Shown here one piece after another: positions 1-9,116 of a DNA stretch of 64,000 bases; position 1 is the stretch's first letter; each line of letters starts with the position of its first letter. Under the pieces are notes generated by a model. The model was not told where the DNA came from. It saw nothing but the letters and a program-made list of their open reading frames with translations, and searched no databases. Source of the DNA: Emiliania huxleyi CCMP1516 (Eukaryota; Haptophyta; Isochrysidales; Noelaerhabdaceae); NCBI RefSeq assembly GCF_000372725.1, contig NW_005196310.1, positions 24,988-88,987 on the forward strand. Direction: 5' to 3'. The position numbers and the translations under genes were made by a program.

Positions 1-265
1 CACGCTGAGGCGCATGCGCCAGCCCCAGCCGCCCAGGAGGGGAGGGGGCATGTGTAACGACGCTGCTAGAGATGCCTTTCGGGGCCCAGAGATAAAACTT
101 CTGATGCCATGCGTGACCTAGTATAGTGTCCCCAGCTATGGGCGTGTCCACGTTGGAGCCAGGTGTGGTGTGGGCGCGAGAATAGCTCCGCCGTTCATGG
201 AGGCAACCGATGCGAGTCGACTGGTGTGTGTCGTCGTGGTTTCGTATCAAGAATACTCACTCACT
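1..265 (+). repeat. Dispersed repeat, copy 1 (inverted relative to 45863-46105)
   Basis: The reverse complement of this stretch matches 45863-46105 closely, including the shared blocks around TATCTCTGGGCCCCGAAAGG and the end near AATACTCACTCAC. The copy runs off the left edge of the window. To its right the similarity stops at a short TG tract and unrelated LRR-coding sequence begins. The other copy carries an open frame across this part. The class of element is unknown; no terminal inverted repeats or polymerase were seen. Confidence 0.8.
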
Positions 266-306
266 CACTGTGTGTGTGTGTGTGTGTCTCTGATGTCTGC
301 AAGACA

Positions 307-561
307 ATGGTGCGCGCGCCCGCCCCGCCCGCCTCGGACAGCGCGGTGCGGCGGCTGGCCGCGTGCGCGTCGCTGCAGGAGTGAATATCTTACTGCTTAC
401 ACCCTACAAGAGAGAGAGTCTCTCTCACCCTACCGTACCTCTAGCTGTACAATGGCGACTGCAGCGGGCTGCGCGATGGCGGGCTGGCGGCGATCGCGTC
501 CTCGTGCCTGCGGCTGCGCCTCGTCGACGTCTCCAACTGTCGCCGCGTGCTCCAAGTTCCT
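307..561 (+). pseudogene. Leucine-rich-repeat gene fragment (AMN1-like)
   Basis: Two short coding blocks are visible. The first ends RRLAACASLQ near 380. The second, from about 451, reads NGDCSGLRDGGL followed by AAIASSCLRLRLVDVSNC, which fits the cysteine-containing LRR type found in F-box/LRR and AMN1 proteins (one full repeat). Between them about 70 nt ending in CTCTAG can be spliced out. No start, stop or further repeats were found: the repeat at 1-265 lies just upstream and the frame closes soon after 561. It may be the remnant of a gene cut by the repeat, or internal exons of a gene whose other exons I cannot see. Confidence 0.4.
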
Positions 562-1223
562 GTCTCTGAGACTTGAACGGCGCCTCAGTCAACGGTATGG
601 CAGGTGGAGTGCTCTCTACTGCCGCGGCGCCCCTGTCGGTTCGGAGGCGCCGGCGGCCGCGCGCTTGGTGCCGACGTCGACCGGCTGCTCTCGCGGCGCC
701 GAGGCGTGCCGCTTCGGTCACGTCACGCGCGCTGCGAGGTGTCTTTTGGCATGTGCGCGCTTGGCATAGACGCCAGGAAGCTCGCCTTCCTTGCCTGCGG
801 CCGCGGCGTGCGGGCGGGCACGCCAGGCTCGGCGACGCGCCGCGCGGGTCTTCGAGCTCGCGACCCGCGACGAGCCAGCATGGCTCGTCGCTCGACGGGA
901 GCCTGCCCAGTATGCTCTTGGCATTCTGTACAGCCTCGCCAAGCTCTCTGGGAAGGTCTCCAGGGCCAGCCGCAATAAAAAAACCGAGCTCTGAGTCTGT
1001 CCTGCGGCCACAGCCGGCAGCACCTTGCACAAGCACGGGCGGGAGGGGCTTCTCCTGCGGAGTAGCGGAAGAATTTCGCGCCCCGAATGCGTTCGTTTCT
1101 TCATACATCTCAAAATAAAAAAATAAACAAAGAGCTCGCTTCCCGCCATCCCTCACTTCGGTCGGGCTGTATTTCTTTTTTCCCGCCGCCCGCTCCTTGG
1201 AAAGAACTCGCGTGCCGCTGACC

Positions 1224-2377
1224 ATGGCCTCCCACCGCATCGGCGCGCGCGTCGCGGGCCTCTCGCCAGCGCAGCTGTGCGCCATCATCGAGGCGCAGGC
1301 GGGTGCGAGCGACGCCGCGCTGCGCGTGGCGGAGGAGCACGCCGCTCGGCTCGTGGAGCAGCCCGAGTGGGTCCTCTCCGAGGTCCTCCTCTCGCCGGAC
1401 CTCGCCCCGCACATCCTCGCCCAGCTGCCGACCACGGAGCACGCCGCCAAGGGGACGTGCCGCGCGTGGCGCCGCGGCTGGAAGGAGACGCTGAAGAAGC
1501 GCGAGAGGCCGCGCATGGTCGTGTTTTGCGGCCGCGACGGTGGCGAAGGCAGCGAGGGCGAATTCCTCAGCTCGCTGGAGCGGTACGACCCGTCAACGAA
1601 CGAGTGGGAGGAGGCGGCTGTGGCGCCGATGCCTTCGACACGAAAGTGTGTCCGCACGGCGGTGCTCGATGGCAAGCTGTACGCGGCGGGCGGGTACAGC
1701 GACGACGACGGCTTCCTCAGCTCGGTGGAGCGGTACGACCTGGCGACGAACGCGTGGGAGGCGGTGGCGCCGATGGCGACATCACGCGAGGGTCACGATG
1801 TGGCGGTGCATGACGACAGGCTGTACGCTGTGGGAGGCTTCAACGGCGAAGGCTCTCTCATCTCGGTCGAGCGGTACGACGCGGCGACGAATGCGTGGGA
1901 GGCGGTGGCGCCGATGGCGACAGCACGGGACTCTCACACCGTGGCGGTGCTCGGCGGCAAGCTGTACGCTGTGGGCGGAATCTACAACGGTGACAGCCTC
2001 AGCTCGGTGGAGCGGTACGACCCGGCGACGAACGCGTGGGAGGCGGTGGCGCCGATGGCGACGGCGAGGGAGATGTTTGCCGTTGCGGTGCTCGATAGCA
2101 AGCTGTACGCTGTGGGCGGCTGCACATTGACGACGGCACCCTCAGCTCGGTGGAGCGGTACGACCCGGCGTTGGATGCGTGGGAGGCGGTGGCGCCGATG
2201 GCGGAGGGGCGGGAGGCTCATGCCGTGGCGGCGCTCGACGGCAAGCTGTACGCTGTGGGCGGGTACGGCGGTGGCCGCCTCAGCTCGGTGGAGCGATACG
2301 ATCCCGCGACAAACGCGTGGGAGGCGGCCGCGCCGTTGACGACCGCCCGAGTTTTTCATGCCATCACCGTGGCGTAG
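1224..2377 (+). CDS. F-box-like/Kelch-repeat protein 1 (one frameshift)
   Basis: The ATG at 1224 sits in a good eukaryotic context (ACCATGG) and opens MASHRIGARVAGLSP, the same N-terminus as three other genes in this window. Residues about 1-95 are helical and include an F-box-like stretch (LSPDLAPHILAQLP, then CRAWRRGW). Kelch blades follow, each with SVERYDPATNAWEAVAPM and LDGKLYAVGG. Near 2120-2130 the frame shifts by one base; the last two blades continue in another frame (ERYDPALDAW from 2153) to the stop at 2377. The blades form a beta-propeller that in this family binds a substrate for an SCF ubiquitin ligase; that role is inferred. The gene is intronless. The frameshift may be real decay or a sequencing error. 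Confidence 0.82.
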
Positions 2378-2789
2378 GGTTCTCTGGAGGGTGGAGGGCA
2401 GAGAGGCAAGCAAGGACTGTAACGGACCCCTCCTTCGCCAGTTAGCAGGTTGCCGGAGGGAGGTTGCAGGTTCTAGCAAGGTATCTGGCCCATAGACACT
2501 AGAGTCGCGCGCGTCGTCGAGTGAGGTGTGTTTTGTGTCCTTCTGGGCTTCGGGGTGGTGCTCACGCGACGCGCTATGACCTATGTGAACTGTGATGTGT
2601 GAGGGATCTGAGATCCGATCTGTGGTTTGTGAGGGTCCGCCCGCGGTCGCATGTTTATACCGAGGCGGTGCCCGGTGCCGAACCCGTCGACCTTAAGACA
2701 GCATTGCCCTGGGCGAGGGTAAGGGTAGCGGTAGGTGGAGTATTGGAGGAGTATACACCCCCCCGTCGGAGAGTACGGCGCAGTGTAAG
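2378..2789. other. Intergenic, no gene seen
   Basis: Downstream of Kelch 1. I see no coding signature, only G/T-rich unique sequence, probably the 3' UTR and spacer. Confidence 0.4.
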
Positions 2790-2960
2790 GCCGCGCAAAG
2801 CATTACAAGAGAATTTCACAACAAAAGGCTCTCGCACAAGTGAAGAGAGAAGCGGAAGAACAGGGAGAGACGAACGTGAAGACGAAGCAGAGAATAGCGC
2901 AGACACGAGAGCAGCTGAGAGGGCAGACCCGAGGAGGACGCGGGGAGCTGATGTCAATAT
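2790..2960 (+). repeat. Dispersed repeat related to 60795-61000
   Basis: The acidic and arginine-rich frame here (EDEAENSADTRAAERADP) resembles one at about 60815 (SDDEAEASADESRADP), and the DNA shares blocks such as GGGCAGACCCG. It is a degenerate member of a dispersed family also seen in part at 8975-9085. The class is not known. Confidence 0.5.
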
Positions 2961-3016
2961 GCTGGAGGCCAACAGAAAAAGAATTACTCGCTTCGTCCAA
3001 GTGCCTGGGGACGTGC

Positions 3017-3185
3017 CGTCCTGTTGTGGTGGCGGCGTGCCGCCCTCCCATCCCTCCCTTGGGTTTGTCCGTTTTCTTTCTTTCTTTTTTGAGAGAGTGC
3101 GTTGTTCTTGTGTGGGTATCCGCTTTCTCTCTTTTTTGCCGTCCTCCCATCCCTCCCTCGGGCGGTGTTTTTCTTTCTTTCTTAT
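3017..3185 (-). repeat. Two copies of a purine-tract/GGGATGGGAGG dispersed motif
   Basis: Read on the minus strand, each copy has an AAAGAAAG tract, then a variant of AACGGACAAACCCAAGGG, then GGGATGGGAGGAC. The first copy (3017-3095) adds GGCACGCCGCCACCAC. Plus-strand copies lie at 21025-21075 and 45270-45335, and a partial minus-strand copy at 4845-4885. Confidence 0.65.
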
Positions 3186-3349
3186 CACGTCAATCGTCAT
3201 CCACAGCTCCCAGGACCCACACCCAGCCTCCACAGTATCTGTAGCGCTTTAGGGTCTAGCGCTTGTGAAGCCCTCCCACCCTATCCGGATCTTGGCCTCT
3301 CCCGACTCGGTCGCACTCCTATATCAGCCACGCCCCCCTCGCCCCCCTC

Positions 3350-4801
3350 TCACTCCTGCGACCACACCTCGATCTTCTTGGGCAGCAGCTGGTCCGACAG
3401 GTCCTCTCCGTGGCCTAGGCAGCCGCTCTCGCCCTTGCCCCAGGTGAAGATAGCGCCGTCGCCGGTGCGGGCGATGCCGTGGTGGCCTCCAGCCGACACA
3501 GCGATGATGCGCTGCCCAGCAAAGGCCTCGAGCTTCTTCGGCAGCAGCTGGTTCTGCCCCAGCTGGCCATCGCCTCCCCAACCCCAGCTCCAGACAGCGC
3601 CGTCAGCGGTGCGGGCGAGGTTGTGGTCGCCTCCAGCCGACACAGCGAGGACGCGCTGCCCAGTAAAGGCTTCGATCTTCTTGGGCAGTAGCTGGTGCTG
3701 CGTGTCGCCGTGGCCCAGCTGGCCATCGCCTCCCCAGCCCCAGCTCCAGACGGCGCCGCTGCTGGTGATGGCGAGGCTGTGCAGACCTCCCGCTGACACA
3801 GCGACGACGCGCTGGCCAGCCAGAGCCTCGATCTTCTTCGGCAGCAGCTGGCGCTGCTGGTCGCCGTGGCCCAGCTGGCCATCATATCCAAAGCCCCAGC
3901 TGCAGACAGCGCCATCGGCGGTGATGGCGATGCTGTGGTACCACCCTGCTGACACGGCGACGACGCGCTGGCCAGCAAAGGCCTCGACCTTCTTGGGCAG
4001 CAGCTGGTTCTGCTGGTCGCCGTGGCCCAGCTGGCCAAAGAATCCACGGCCCCAGCTCCAGAGGGCGTCGTCGGCGGTGAGGGCGAGGCTGTGAGACATT
4101 CCAGCCGACACAGCGACGACGCGCTGGCCAGCAAAGGCCTCGATATTCTTGGGCTGCCACTGGTCCTCCTCGTCGCCGTGTCCCAGCTTGCCGTCCTCGC
4201 CGCTGCCCCAGGACCAAAGGGCGCCGTTCGCGGAGAGAGCGAGGCTGAAGTATCGTGACGCCGCCACACCAATCGCGCGCTCGCCTCCAAGGAGCGAAGG
4301 GAGACGGGTCGGCGTCTTCAGCTGCAGCACGCCCTCACCATGGCCGAGAAGGCCTGCAATTTCCTCCTCCTCGTCCTCCTCGTCCTCCTCGTCCTCCTCG
4401 CCCTCCTCGCCCTCCGCTGCCGCGCCGCACGACGAGAGCCGCCCCTCACCGTCGATGAAGACGCTGTGCCGTGCGCCCGCCGCCAGCCTCGCCGGCGGGT
4501 TGGACTCGCGCAGCAGCGCAGAAAGGCACAGCCACCGCACGGCGCAGCTCTCGCCCTCCGGCTGCGCCGGCAGCTCGAAGCCGCGCTCTTGCGCCCACAA
4601 GCGGATGGCCTCCAGCGCAAGCGAGGAGTGGAAGAGCAGCGAGATGGCTGCGATGCGAGCGATGTCGGCGGGGTCGCAGCGAGAGAAGGCGCGCACGAGG
4701 AGGTCCGTGGGGAGGTCGAGGAGGGCGATGGGCGGCGGCGTGCTTGGCGACGGAGCGGCGGCGGAGGCGAGGCGGCGCGAGCGGCGCCGTGGGGCAGACA
4801 T
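3350..4801 (-). CDS. F-box-like/RCC1-repeat protein 1
   Basis: A 483-residue intronless frame starts at ATG 4801. Residues about 25-60 (LPTDLLVRAFSRCDPADIAR) read like an F-box. An acidic run of Glu and Asp follows at about 130-150, then six or seven RCC1 blades with the recurring core GAVWSWGWGGDGQLGHGD, LLPKKIEAFAGQRVVAVSAG and HSLAITADG. RCC1 blades form a seven-bladed propeller; with an F-box this architecture suggests a ubiquitin-ligase adaptor rather than a Ran exchange factor (inference). The blades are nearly identical in DNA, as expected from recent repeat homogenisation. It converges on Kelch 1, and a broken partial copy lies upstream at 5170-5496. Confidence 0.85.
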   Translation of the reverse strand: MSAPRRRSRRLASAAAPSPSTPPPIALLDLPTDLLVRAFSRCDPADIARIAAISLLFHSSLALEAIRLWAQERGFELPAQPEGESCAVRWLCLSALLRESNPPARLAAGARHSVFIDGEGRLSSCGAAAEGEEGEEDEEDEEDEEEEIAGLLGHGEGVLQLKTPTRLPSLLGGERAIGVAASRYFSLALSANGALWSWGSGEDGKLGHGDEEDQWQPKNIEAFAGQRVVAVSAGMSHSLALTADDALWSWGRGFFGQLGHGDQQNQLLPKKVEAFAGQRVVAVSAGWYHSIAITADGAVCSWGFGYDGQLGHGDQQRQLLPKKIEALAGQRVVAVSAGGLHSLAITSSGAVWSWGWGGDGQLGHGDTQHQLLPKKIEAFTGQRVLAVSAGGDHNLARTADGAVWSWGWGGDGQLGQNQLLPKKLEAFAGQRIIAVSAGGHHGIARTGDGAIFTWGKGESGCLGHGEDLSDQLLPKKIEVWSQE

Positions 4802-4844
4802 CGCGAGGAAAAGAAAAACGTGCCGCAGTCCCAGGCACCGGACT

Positions 4845-4885
4845 GGCTCCTCCCATCCCTCCCTCTTCTCTTTTCTTTCTTGCTT
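4845..4885 (-). repeat. Partial purine-tract/GGGATGGGAGG motif
   Basis: A shorter relative of the motif at 3017-3185, just upstream of the RCC1 gene start. It could contribute to its promoter or 5' UTR. Confidence 0.4.
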
Positions 4886-5169
4886 CGCCGCAGAAAAAGA
4901 AGTATAGGGCGGCTCAGATCGGTAGCTCTAGGGACAGCGACAGCGTCGGTAGATCGGGGCCGGAGGCAGCGCAAGCAGACAGAGCACTAGAGACATGCGA
5001 CGGAAAGAGTAATGATCCGTCGTGGAGCGATGTGCTCGATCGATTCATGGAATACAGCAGGGAGGTAAACGGGGTGTGCACAAGCGCACCCAACATGACA
5101 GAACACACGTTTGAAGAAGGGCGAACCAGGACGGACATCCGAGTGGAGGGGAAGGCCAGGACGCTCTAC

Positions 5170-5496
5170 CTAGATGGCGCCGTCGGCGGTAATGGCGAGG
5201 CTGTGGCCGCCTCCAGCCGACACAGCGACGACACGCTGGTCAGCAAAGGCCTCGATCTTCTTGGGCAGTAGCTGGTGCTGCGTGTCGCCGTGGCCCAGCT
5301 GGCCAGAGTAGCCACAGCCCCAGGACCAAAGGGCGCCGTTCGTGGAGAGAGTAGCGAGGCTGAAGTAAAATGATGCCGCCACACCAATGGCGCGCTCGCC
5401 TCCAAGGAGCGAAGGGAGACGGGTCGGCGTCTTCAGCTGCAGCACGCCCTCGCCGTGGCCGAGAAGGCCAGGAATATCCTCCCAGTCCTCCTCGTC
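5170..5496 (-). pseudogene. Truncated RCC1 gene copy
   Basis: On the minus strand this reads GLLGHGEGVLQLKTPTRL, GALWSWGCGYSGQLGHGD and QRVVAVSAGGGHSL, then stops at ADGAI. It is a duplicate of part of the gene at 3350-4801: the segment facing 4240-4345 is almost identical in DNA. It has no F-box part, only about one and a half blades, and no start of its own. Its upstream end abuts DUF1295 coding sequence on the opposite strand at about 5497, so a partial duplication seems to have landed inside or beside that gene. Confidence 0.75.
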
Positions 5497-5498
5497 CA

Positions 5499-6687
5499 TG
5501 ATGCGCTTCCAGACGGAAAAGTACCGCCGCCTGCGCGCCAAGAGGAGCCGCTCGGCGCCGAGTTTGGCCGCGGCTTCCTCTGCTCGGGCCTGTGGCGCTA
5601 CTCGCGCCACCCAAACTACTTTTGCGAGGTTGCGATCTGGTGGGCCTTTTACCTCTTCTCGCTCGCCGCCGGGTGGCCGACTCGGGCGACGGTACCCCGC
5701 CGCCGGCAGGACACGTCCCGGACATGTCCTGTGGACGCGTCCTGTAGGCTGCCGCTCGTCAACTGGACCATCTCGGGCGCGGCATTCCTCACTTGCCTCT
5801 TCGTGCTGCCGCACGCCTCGCTCGACGTCACCGAGGTCCTCCCCTCGCGAAAGTACCCGCAGTACGCAGAGTACCAAGCGACCGTCTCGCGCTTCTTTCC
5901 ACTGCCGCCGCTGCCTGCCGGCGAGCGCGCGCCGATGCGTCCCGTCGACGCGGTCCTCATCGGCTGGTTCTGCGTCGGCCTCGCGGTCACCTTCTTGGTC
6001 GACATCGAGGCTGTCCTCGTGCAGCGGCCCGACCTGTACGGCCTCGACGCAGCGCACACGCCACTGTGGCCGCCAGAGCCGTGCGTCCGCGCCGTCCGGT
6101 GGTGGAGTGCCGCCGCCGACCCGCTGATGCACGCGCGGCCGGTCTGGTTCCGAGCTGCCATTTGGGTCGAGGTGCTGGTGCAGGCGCCCTTCTACGCCGT
6201 CGCCATCTACGCCTTTGTGCGGCAGCGCAGCTGGGTCCGCGTGCCCGCCATCGTGTACGCCACCGTCCTGCTCACCATCATGCCCATCGTCCTCGCGGAG
6301 CAGTACTTCGGACCCCACGCCTCACGCCGCCCGCTCCTCGTCACGGCCGTCTACGGCGCCTACGTCCTGATGCCGGTCCTGCTTCTCGTGCGCGTGTGGA
6401 GCGTGGACGTGTTCCCGAGCACGCCGCTCGCCAAGCGCAAGGCGGCGGGCCTGGCTGGCGGTGAGGCGGCGGCGCCAGCGGCCAGCCGCACGGCGAGTCC
6501 GCTCGCCGGCGAGGAAGCGGGCGTGAGCCTGCCCGGGGCGCGCAAAATTCCATTCCGACCATGCCACGTTTTGACATCATCATCACAACATGCACATGCA
6601 CAAGCACAATCATCGAATCATGCACATGCACATGCGCACTTGCTACGTACAACATGTACATGTGCATGTTTGCGTACGGCAAAATAG
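5499..6687 (+). pseudogene. DUF1295 (steroid 5-alpha-reductase-like)/EXPERA fusion, 5' end lost
   Basis: Coding begins abruptly at RFQTEKYRRLRAK, a DUF1295 motif. After a one-base frame change near 5548 it continues GFLCSGLWRYSRHPNYFCE, the conserved RHPNYF signature of DUF1295/5-alpha-reductase-like membrane enzymes. An intron of 75 nt (5673-5747, GT-AG) with GGACATGTCCTG-type repeats fits before LPLVNWTISGA. After KYPQYAEYQATVSRFFP comes an EXPERA region (RPVDAVLIGWFCVGLAV to about PVLLLVRVW) with four predicted membrane helices, as in TMEM97 and emopamil-binding proteins. This suggests sterol or lipid handling in the ER. The first half of the DUF1295 domain is missing and is replaced by the RCC1 fragment, so the gene is probably disrupted; otherwise its start lies in an unseen exon. 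Confidence 0.6.
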
Positions 6688-6815
6688 TACTTGCGACCAC
6701 CCACCTGGCTGCGATCAAAAAAAGCGGGTCGCAGGTGGCAGGAGTCGCAGGTGTCGCAGGTGTCGCAGGTGTCGCAGGTGCAAGAAATCACAGCTTACAT
6801 ATGTCATGCACATGT
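6575..6815. repeat. CATGCACA-rich and CAGGTGTCG tandem repeats
   Basis: Two simple arrays lie downstream of the EXPERA frame. One is ATGCACATGCACA-like (6580-6670, resuming at 6800-6815). The other is a 9-bp tandem, GTCGCAGGT, with about five copies at 6739-6780. Neither has coding meaning that I can support. Confidence 0.7.
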
Positions 6816-6972
6816 AAGTTTTACACAAATGGACGTCTCACATTCTCGATTCAGCATTCACAAAATGTCCACATTCGATTTACAAAGTGTCCCGCCTTCC
6901 CACACGCGCGCGCGCGCACGAAGAGAGAGACTTCATGCCTGTGCTAACGGCGACGTCGCACAGAGCAGCGCG

Positions 6973-7968
6973 TCACGTTGCTTTAGTCGTCATCGCTTCG
7001 ATTTCCTGAGGGGTAGGGAGGCTCACATTGAAGCCGGCCATAGTATACCCGTTGTCTGCTTTTGACTGAGTAGTGACACCGTTTTGCGTGTTACCTTGCC
7101 AACCTCTAATGTCGTCGGTTGCCAATGACACCTTTACCCACCCACCAGTCTTGTTGCCGGTCGCGTGTTGAAGAGCAGTAGCCAGATGTGATCCACCCTC
7201 GTATGGTCCGCAGCCTACCACATTTTTACCCGCGGCATGTTCGCCGACGTAAACCACGGCATAATCTTGCCCATTGCGGCGTAGGCGCAAGATGGCTAAG
7301 AGCCCCGGAAAATGAGGCTGCAGGGAAGCTTTGAACAAATCCACAGGCACTCCTGCATGAGACTGGCACTTGAGGTCGAAGAGAGTGTCACTGTTCCTCA
7401 AGAGTGGTGTTCCAAGCGCCTGCAACCCACGAGGTCCAAACCCTCCGTTGTTAGGATGATCTACGATGCAGATGCTCGGGAGGTCGCCGAGAAACAAGTG
7501 CCTTGAGTGCAGCTCGCGCAGCTCAATCGCCTGCAGCTGCTTCGTGAGACTCGTCAGCTTCTCCTCGTACTGTGTATTCGCATCCGACAGTTGCTTGACC
7601 ATTGTCTTCCCCGCGCGCAAGCCTTGCTCAAGTTCGGCGATGCGCTGAGTCGCGGCGTCGAGTTGCCGCGCCATCTGCTGCGAGGCCACATCCACCAAGC
7701 CCTGCGCTTCCGCCAGCGTGATGTGGCGCTCCGCTCTTGCGAAGTCCTCGCGTTGTCTGTCTTGGGCCTGCTGTAAGCGAAGCCGAGCTTCCGCCACCTT
7801 CCGGATGAGAGGCCGACGATCTGCAGAGAAACCCTGTGGTGACTCTTCCAATTGACCCTCAATGTCCGTGAAGTCCTCTCCGAGGTTTTCGCGCGCTTGT
7901 GCGCACAAATCGTAGTACGTTTTAGAAAGTGCATCGATGCTGTATGCGTCCGTGATTGCAGCGTGCAT
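6973..7968 (-). CDS. Unknown intronless coiled-coil protein
   Basis: From ATG 7968 a 331-residue frame runs to 6973. Residues about 20-170 are charged and heptad-like (AEARLRLQQAQDRQREDFAR, IAELEQGL, NTQYEEKLTSLTKQLQ), which predicts a coiled coil. The C-terminal half is globular-looking, with GGFGPRGLQALGTPLLR, PGLLAILRLRRNGQDYAVV and NKTGGWVKVSLATDDIRGW. I do not recognise a family. GC content and codon use look less extreme than in the neighbours and no introns are visible, so transfer from a virus or bacterium is possible but unproven. The frame can be extended upstream, but there is no better ATG context. Confidence 0.6.
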   Translation of the reverse strand: MHAAITDAYSIDALSKTYYDLCAQARENLGEDFTDIEGQLEESPQGFSADRRPLIRKVAEARLRLQQAQDRQREDFARAERHITLAEAQGLVDVASQQMARQLDAATQRIAELEQGLRAGKTMVKQLSDANTQYEEKLTSLTKQLQAIELRELHSRHLFLGDLPSICIVDHPNNGGFGPRGLQALGTPLLRNSDTLFDLKCQSHAGVPVDLFKASLQPHFPGLLAILRLRRNGQDYAVVYVGEHAAGKNVVGCGPYEGGSHLATALQHATGNKTGGWVKVSLATDDIRGWQGNTQNGVTTQSKADNGYTMAGFNVSLPTPQEIEAMTTKAT

Positions 7969-8099
7969 CGCAAAGAAAAACACCTGGGCACACCGCACCG
8001 CGCCCAGATCAGCGCCGCGCCGCCTATCCACGCCGCGCGTGTACATTCGAGGCCCGGGCGCGCGCACCCGTGTACGAGCAGCCGAGCGAGCCGAGCCGA

Positions 8100-9030
8100 G
8101 CGCGAGGCGGTGCGGCAACGCGCTTCCGGCGCGCCGCCACCGGGTCCACCGACAGCAGCCCTCCTGCGGGGGAAGGAGGGGCGCCGGGAGAGGCGCGGCA
8201 TTCGTCCGGCAGCGGCACTCCTCCTCCTCCGCCGCCGCCTCCCGGAAGCACCGACACCGGGTCGTCCGCTGGCGGCGCAGGGAGGCGTCCCGCCTGCAGG
8301 GAGCGGGACGCTGCTGACAAGTCGCCCGGGCGGGGGACTGGGCGCGGCGCCCGCCCCGCGCCTCGGCTAGAGCTCGGCTGGGTCTCGGCTGGATCTCGGC
8401 TAGATCTCGGCTGGATCTCGGCTAGATCTCGGCTAGATCTCGCGGCGACCGCCCCGCGCCTCGGCGGCGACGGCGGCGAGGCGGAGGGCGGCCTCGCTGG
8501 CGGCGGCCGCCTTGGCGTGCACCCGGTCGAGGCCTGCGTGTGGAGGGGGGGGGTGTGGGGTAGGGTGGGGTGGGTGGGGGTGGGTGGGGGAGGGTGGGGT
8601 GGTGGGGGTAGGATGGGGGTTGGGGGCTGGCTCTGGGATGGGCTGAGGGGAAGGGGGGCCGGGCCGCCGTGTGGCGGCTGTGTGCACGCGGGGCAGGCCG
8701 CCCCCTTGGGGACGGCGATCCGCTCGGCTTCCCGCATCTCGGGTGTAGCTCGGGTGCATCTCGGGTGCATCTCGGGGTGCATCTCGGGTGCATCTCGGGT
8801 GCATATCGGGTGCATCTCGCGCGCCCTTGGAGACGGCGAGCTCTGCGTCCCACTGCTCCGTGGATGCCGCCTCCTTTTGCTTCTTGAGCGAGGCGAGCTC
8901 CTGCACGTAGGGAACAGGGGAGGGTGTGTGTGTGTAGGTGGGAGGGAGCCGGAGCTGCTGACGGCATCGACCGAGGGGACGTTGCTCGTTGGGGCGAGGC
9001 GCGAGGAGGGCGGCGACTTCAACCGACTGT
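8100..9030 (-). CDS. Probable multi-exon coiled-coil protein, ends uncertain
   Basis: Three coding blocks can be read on the minus strand. ELASLKKQKEAASTEQWDAE lies near 8850-8910. DRVHAKAAAASEAALRL with AAVAAEARGGRRE lies near 8445-8540. RDASLRRQRTTRCRCFREAA lies near 8220-8300. They are separated by repeat-rich introns. The first intron shows the local hallmark: its start (GAGCTCGCCGTCTCCAAGGG) is a decayed copy of the next exon start (GAGCGGATCGCCGTCCCCAA), with a GAGATGCACCC array between. The function is unknown. It would be divergent from the neighbouring PFKFB-like gene. Confidence 0.38.
8366..8442. repeat. CTCGGCTAGATCTCGGCTGG minisatellite
   Basis: About seven 10-nt units of CTCGGCT(A/G)GAT occur, probably within an intron of the minus-strand gene. 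It belongs to the same motif family as the arrays at 10456, 36575, 37540 and 52075. Confidence 0.8.
8728..8820. repeat. GCATCTCGGGT minisatellite
   Basis: About eight units of 10-11 nt lie between two decayed copies of the same exon start of the minus-strand gene. Confidence 0.8.
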
Positions 9031-9085
9031 GAAGGACCCGGCGCCAGACGACGCAGGGCAGACGATGGGGTGGTGGAGCCGGCGC
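8975..9085 (+). repeat. Dispersed repeat matching 60895-61015
   Basis: The blocks GAGGAGGGCGGCGACTTC, AACCGACTG and CCAGACGACGCAGGGCAGA recur with few changes near 60930-61000. This copy lies between the coiled-coil gene and the PFKFB-like gene, where their promoters would be expected. Confidence 0.7.
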
Positions 9086-9116
9086 GCAGACGGGCCTCCC
9101 GCACCGGCCATTGTCG

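Noticed and set aside
425-1675. 416-residue minus-strand open frame over Kelch 1
   Set aside because: It is the antisense of the Kelch coding sequence; GC-rich codons leave few stops on the other strand. No domain was recognised.
2599-3252. 217-residue frame downstream of Kelch 1
   Set aside because: Begins with a non-ATG codon, runs through a dispersed repeat and pyrimidine tracts, and has no recognisable domain.
5455-6464. Other long frames on both strands over the EXPERA region
   Set aside because: They are compositional shadows. Only the frame with RHPNYF and the EXPERA helices makes sense.
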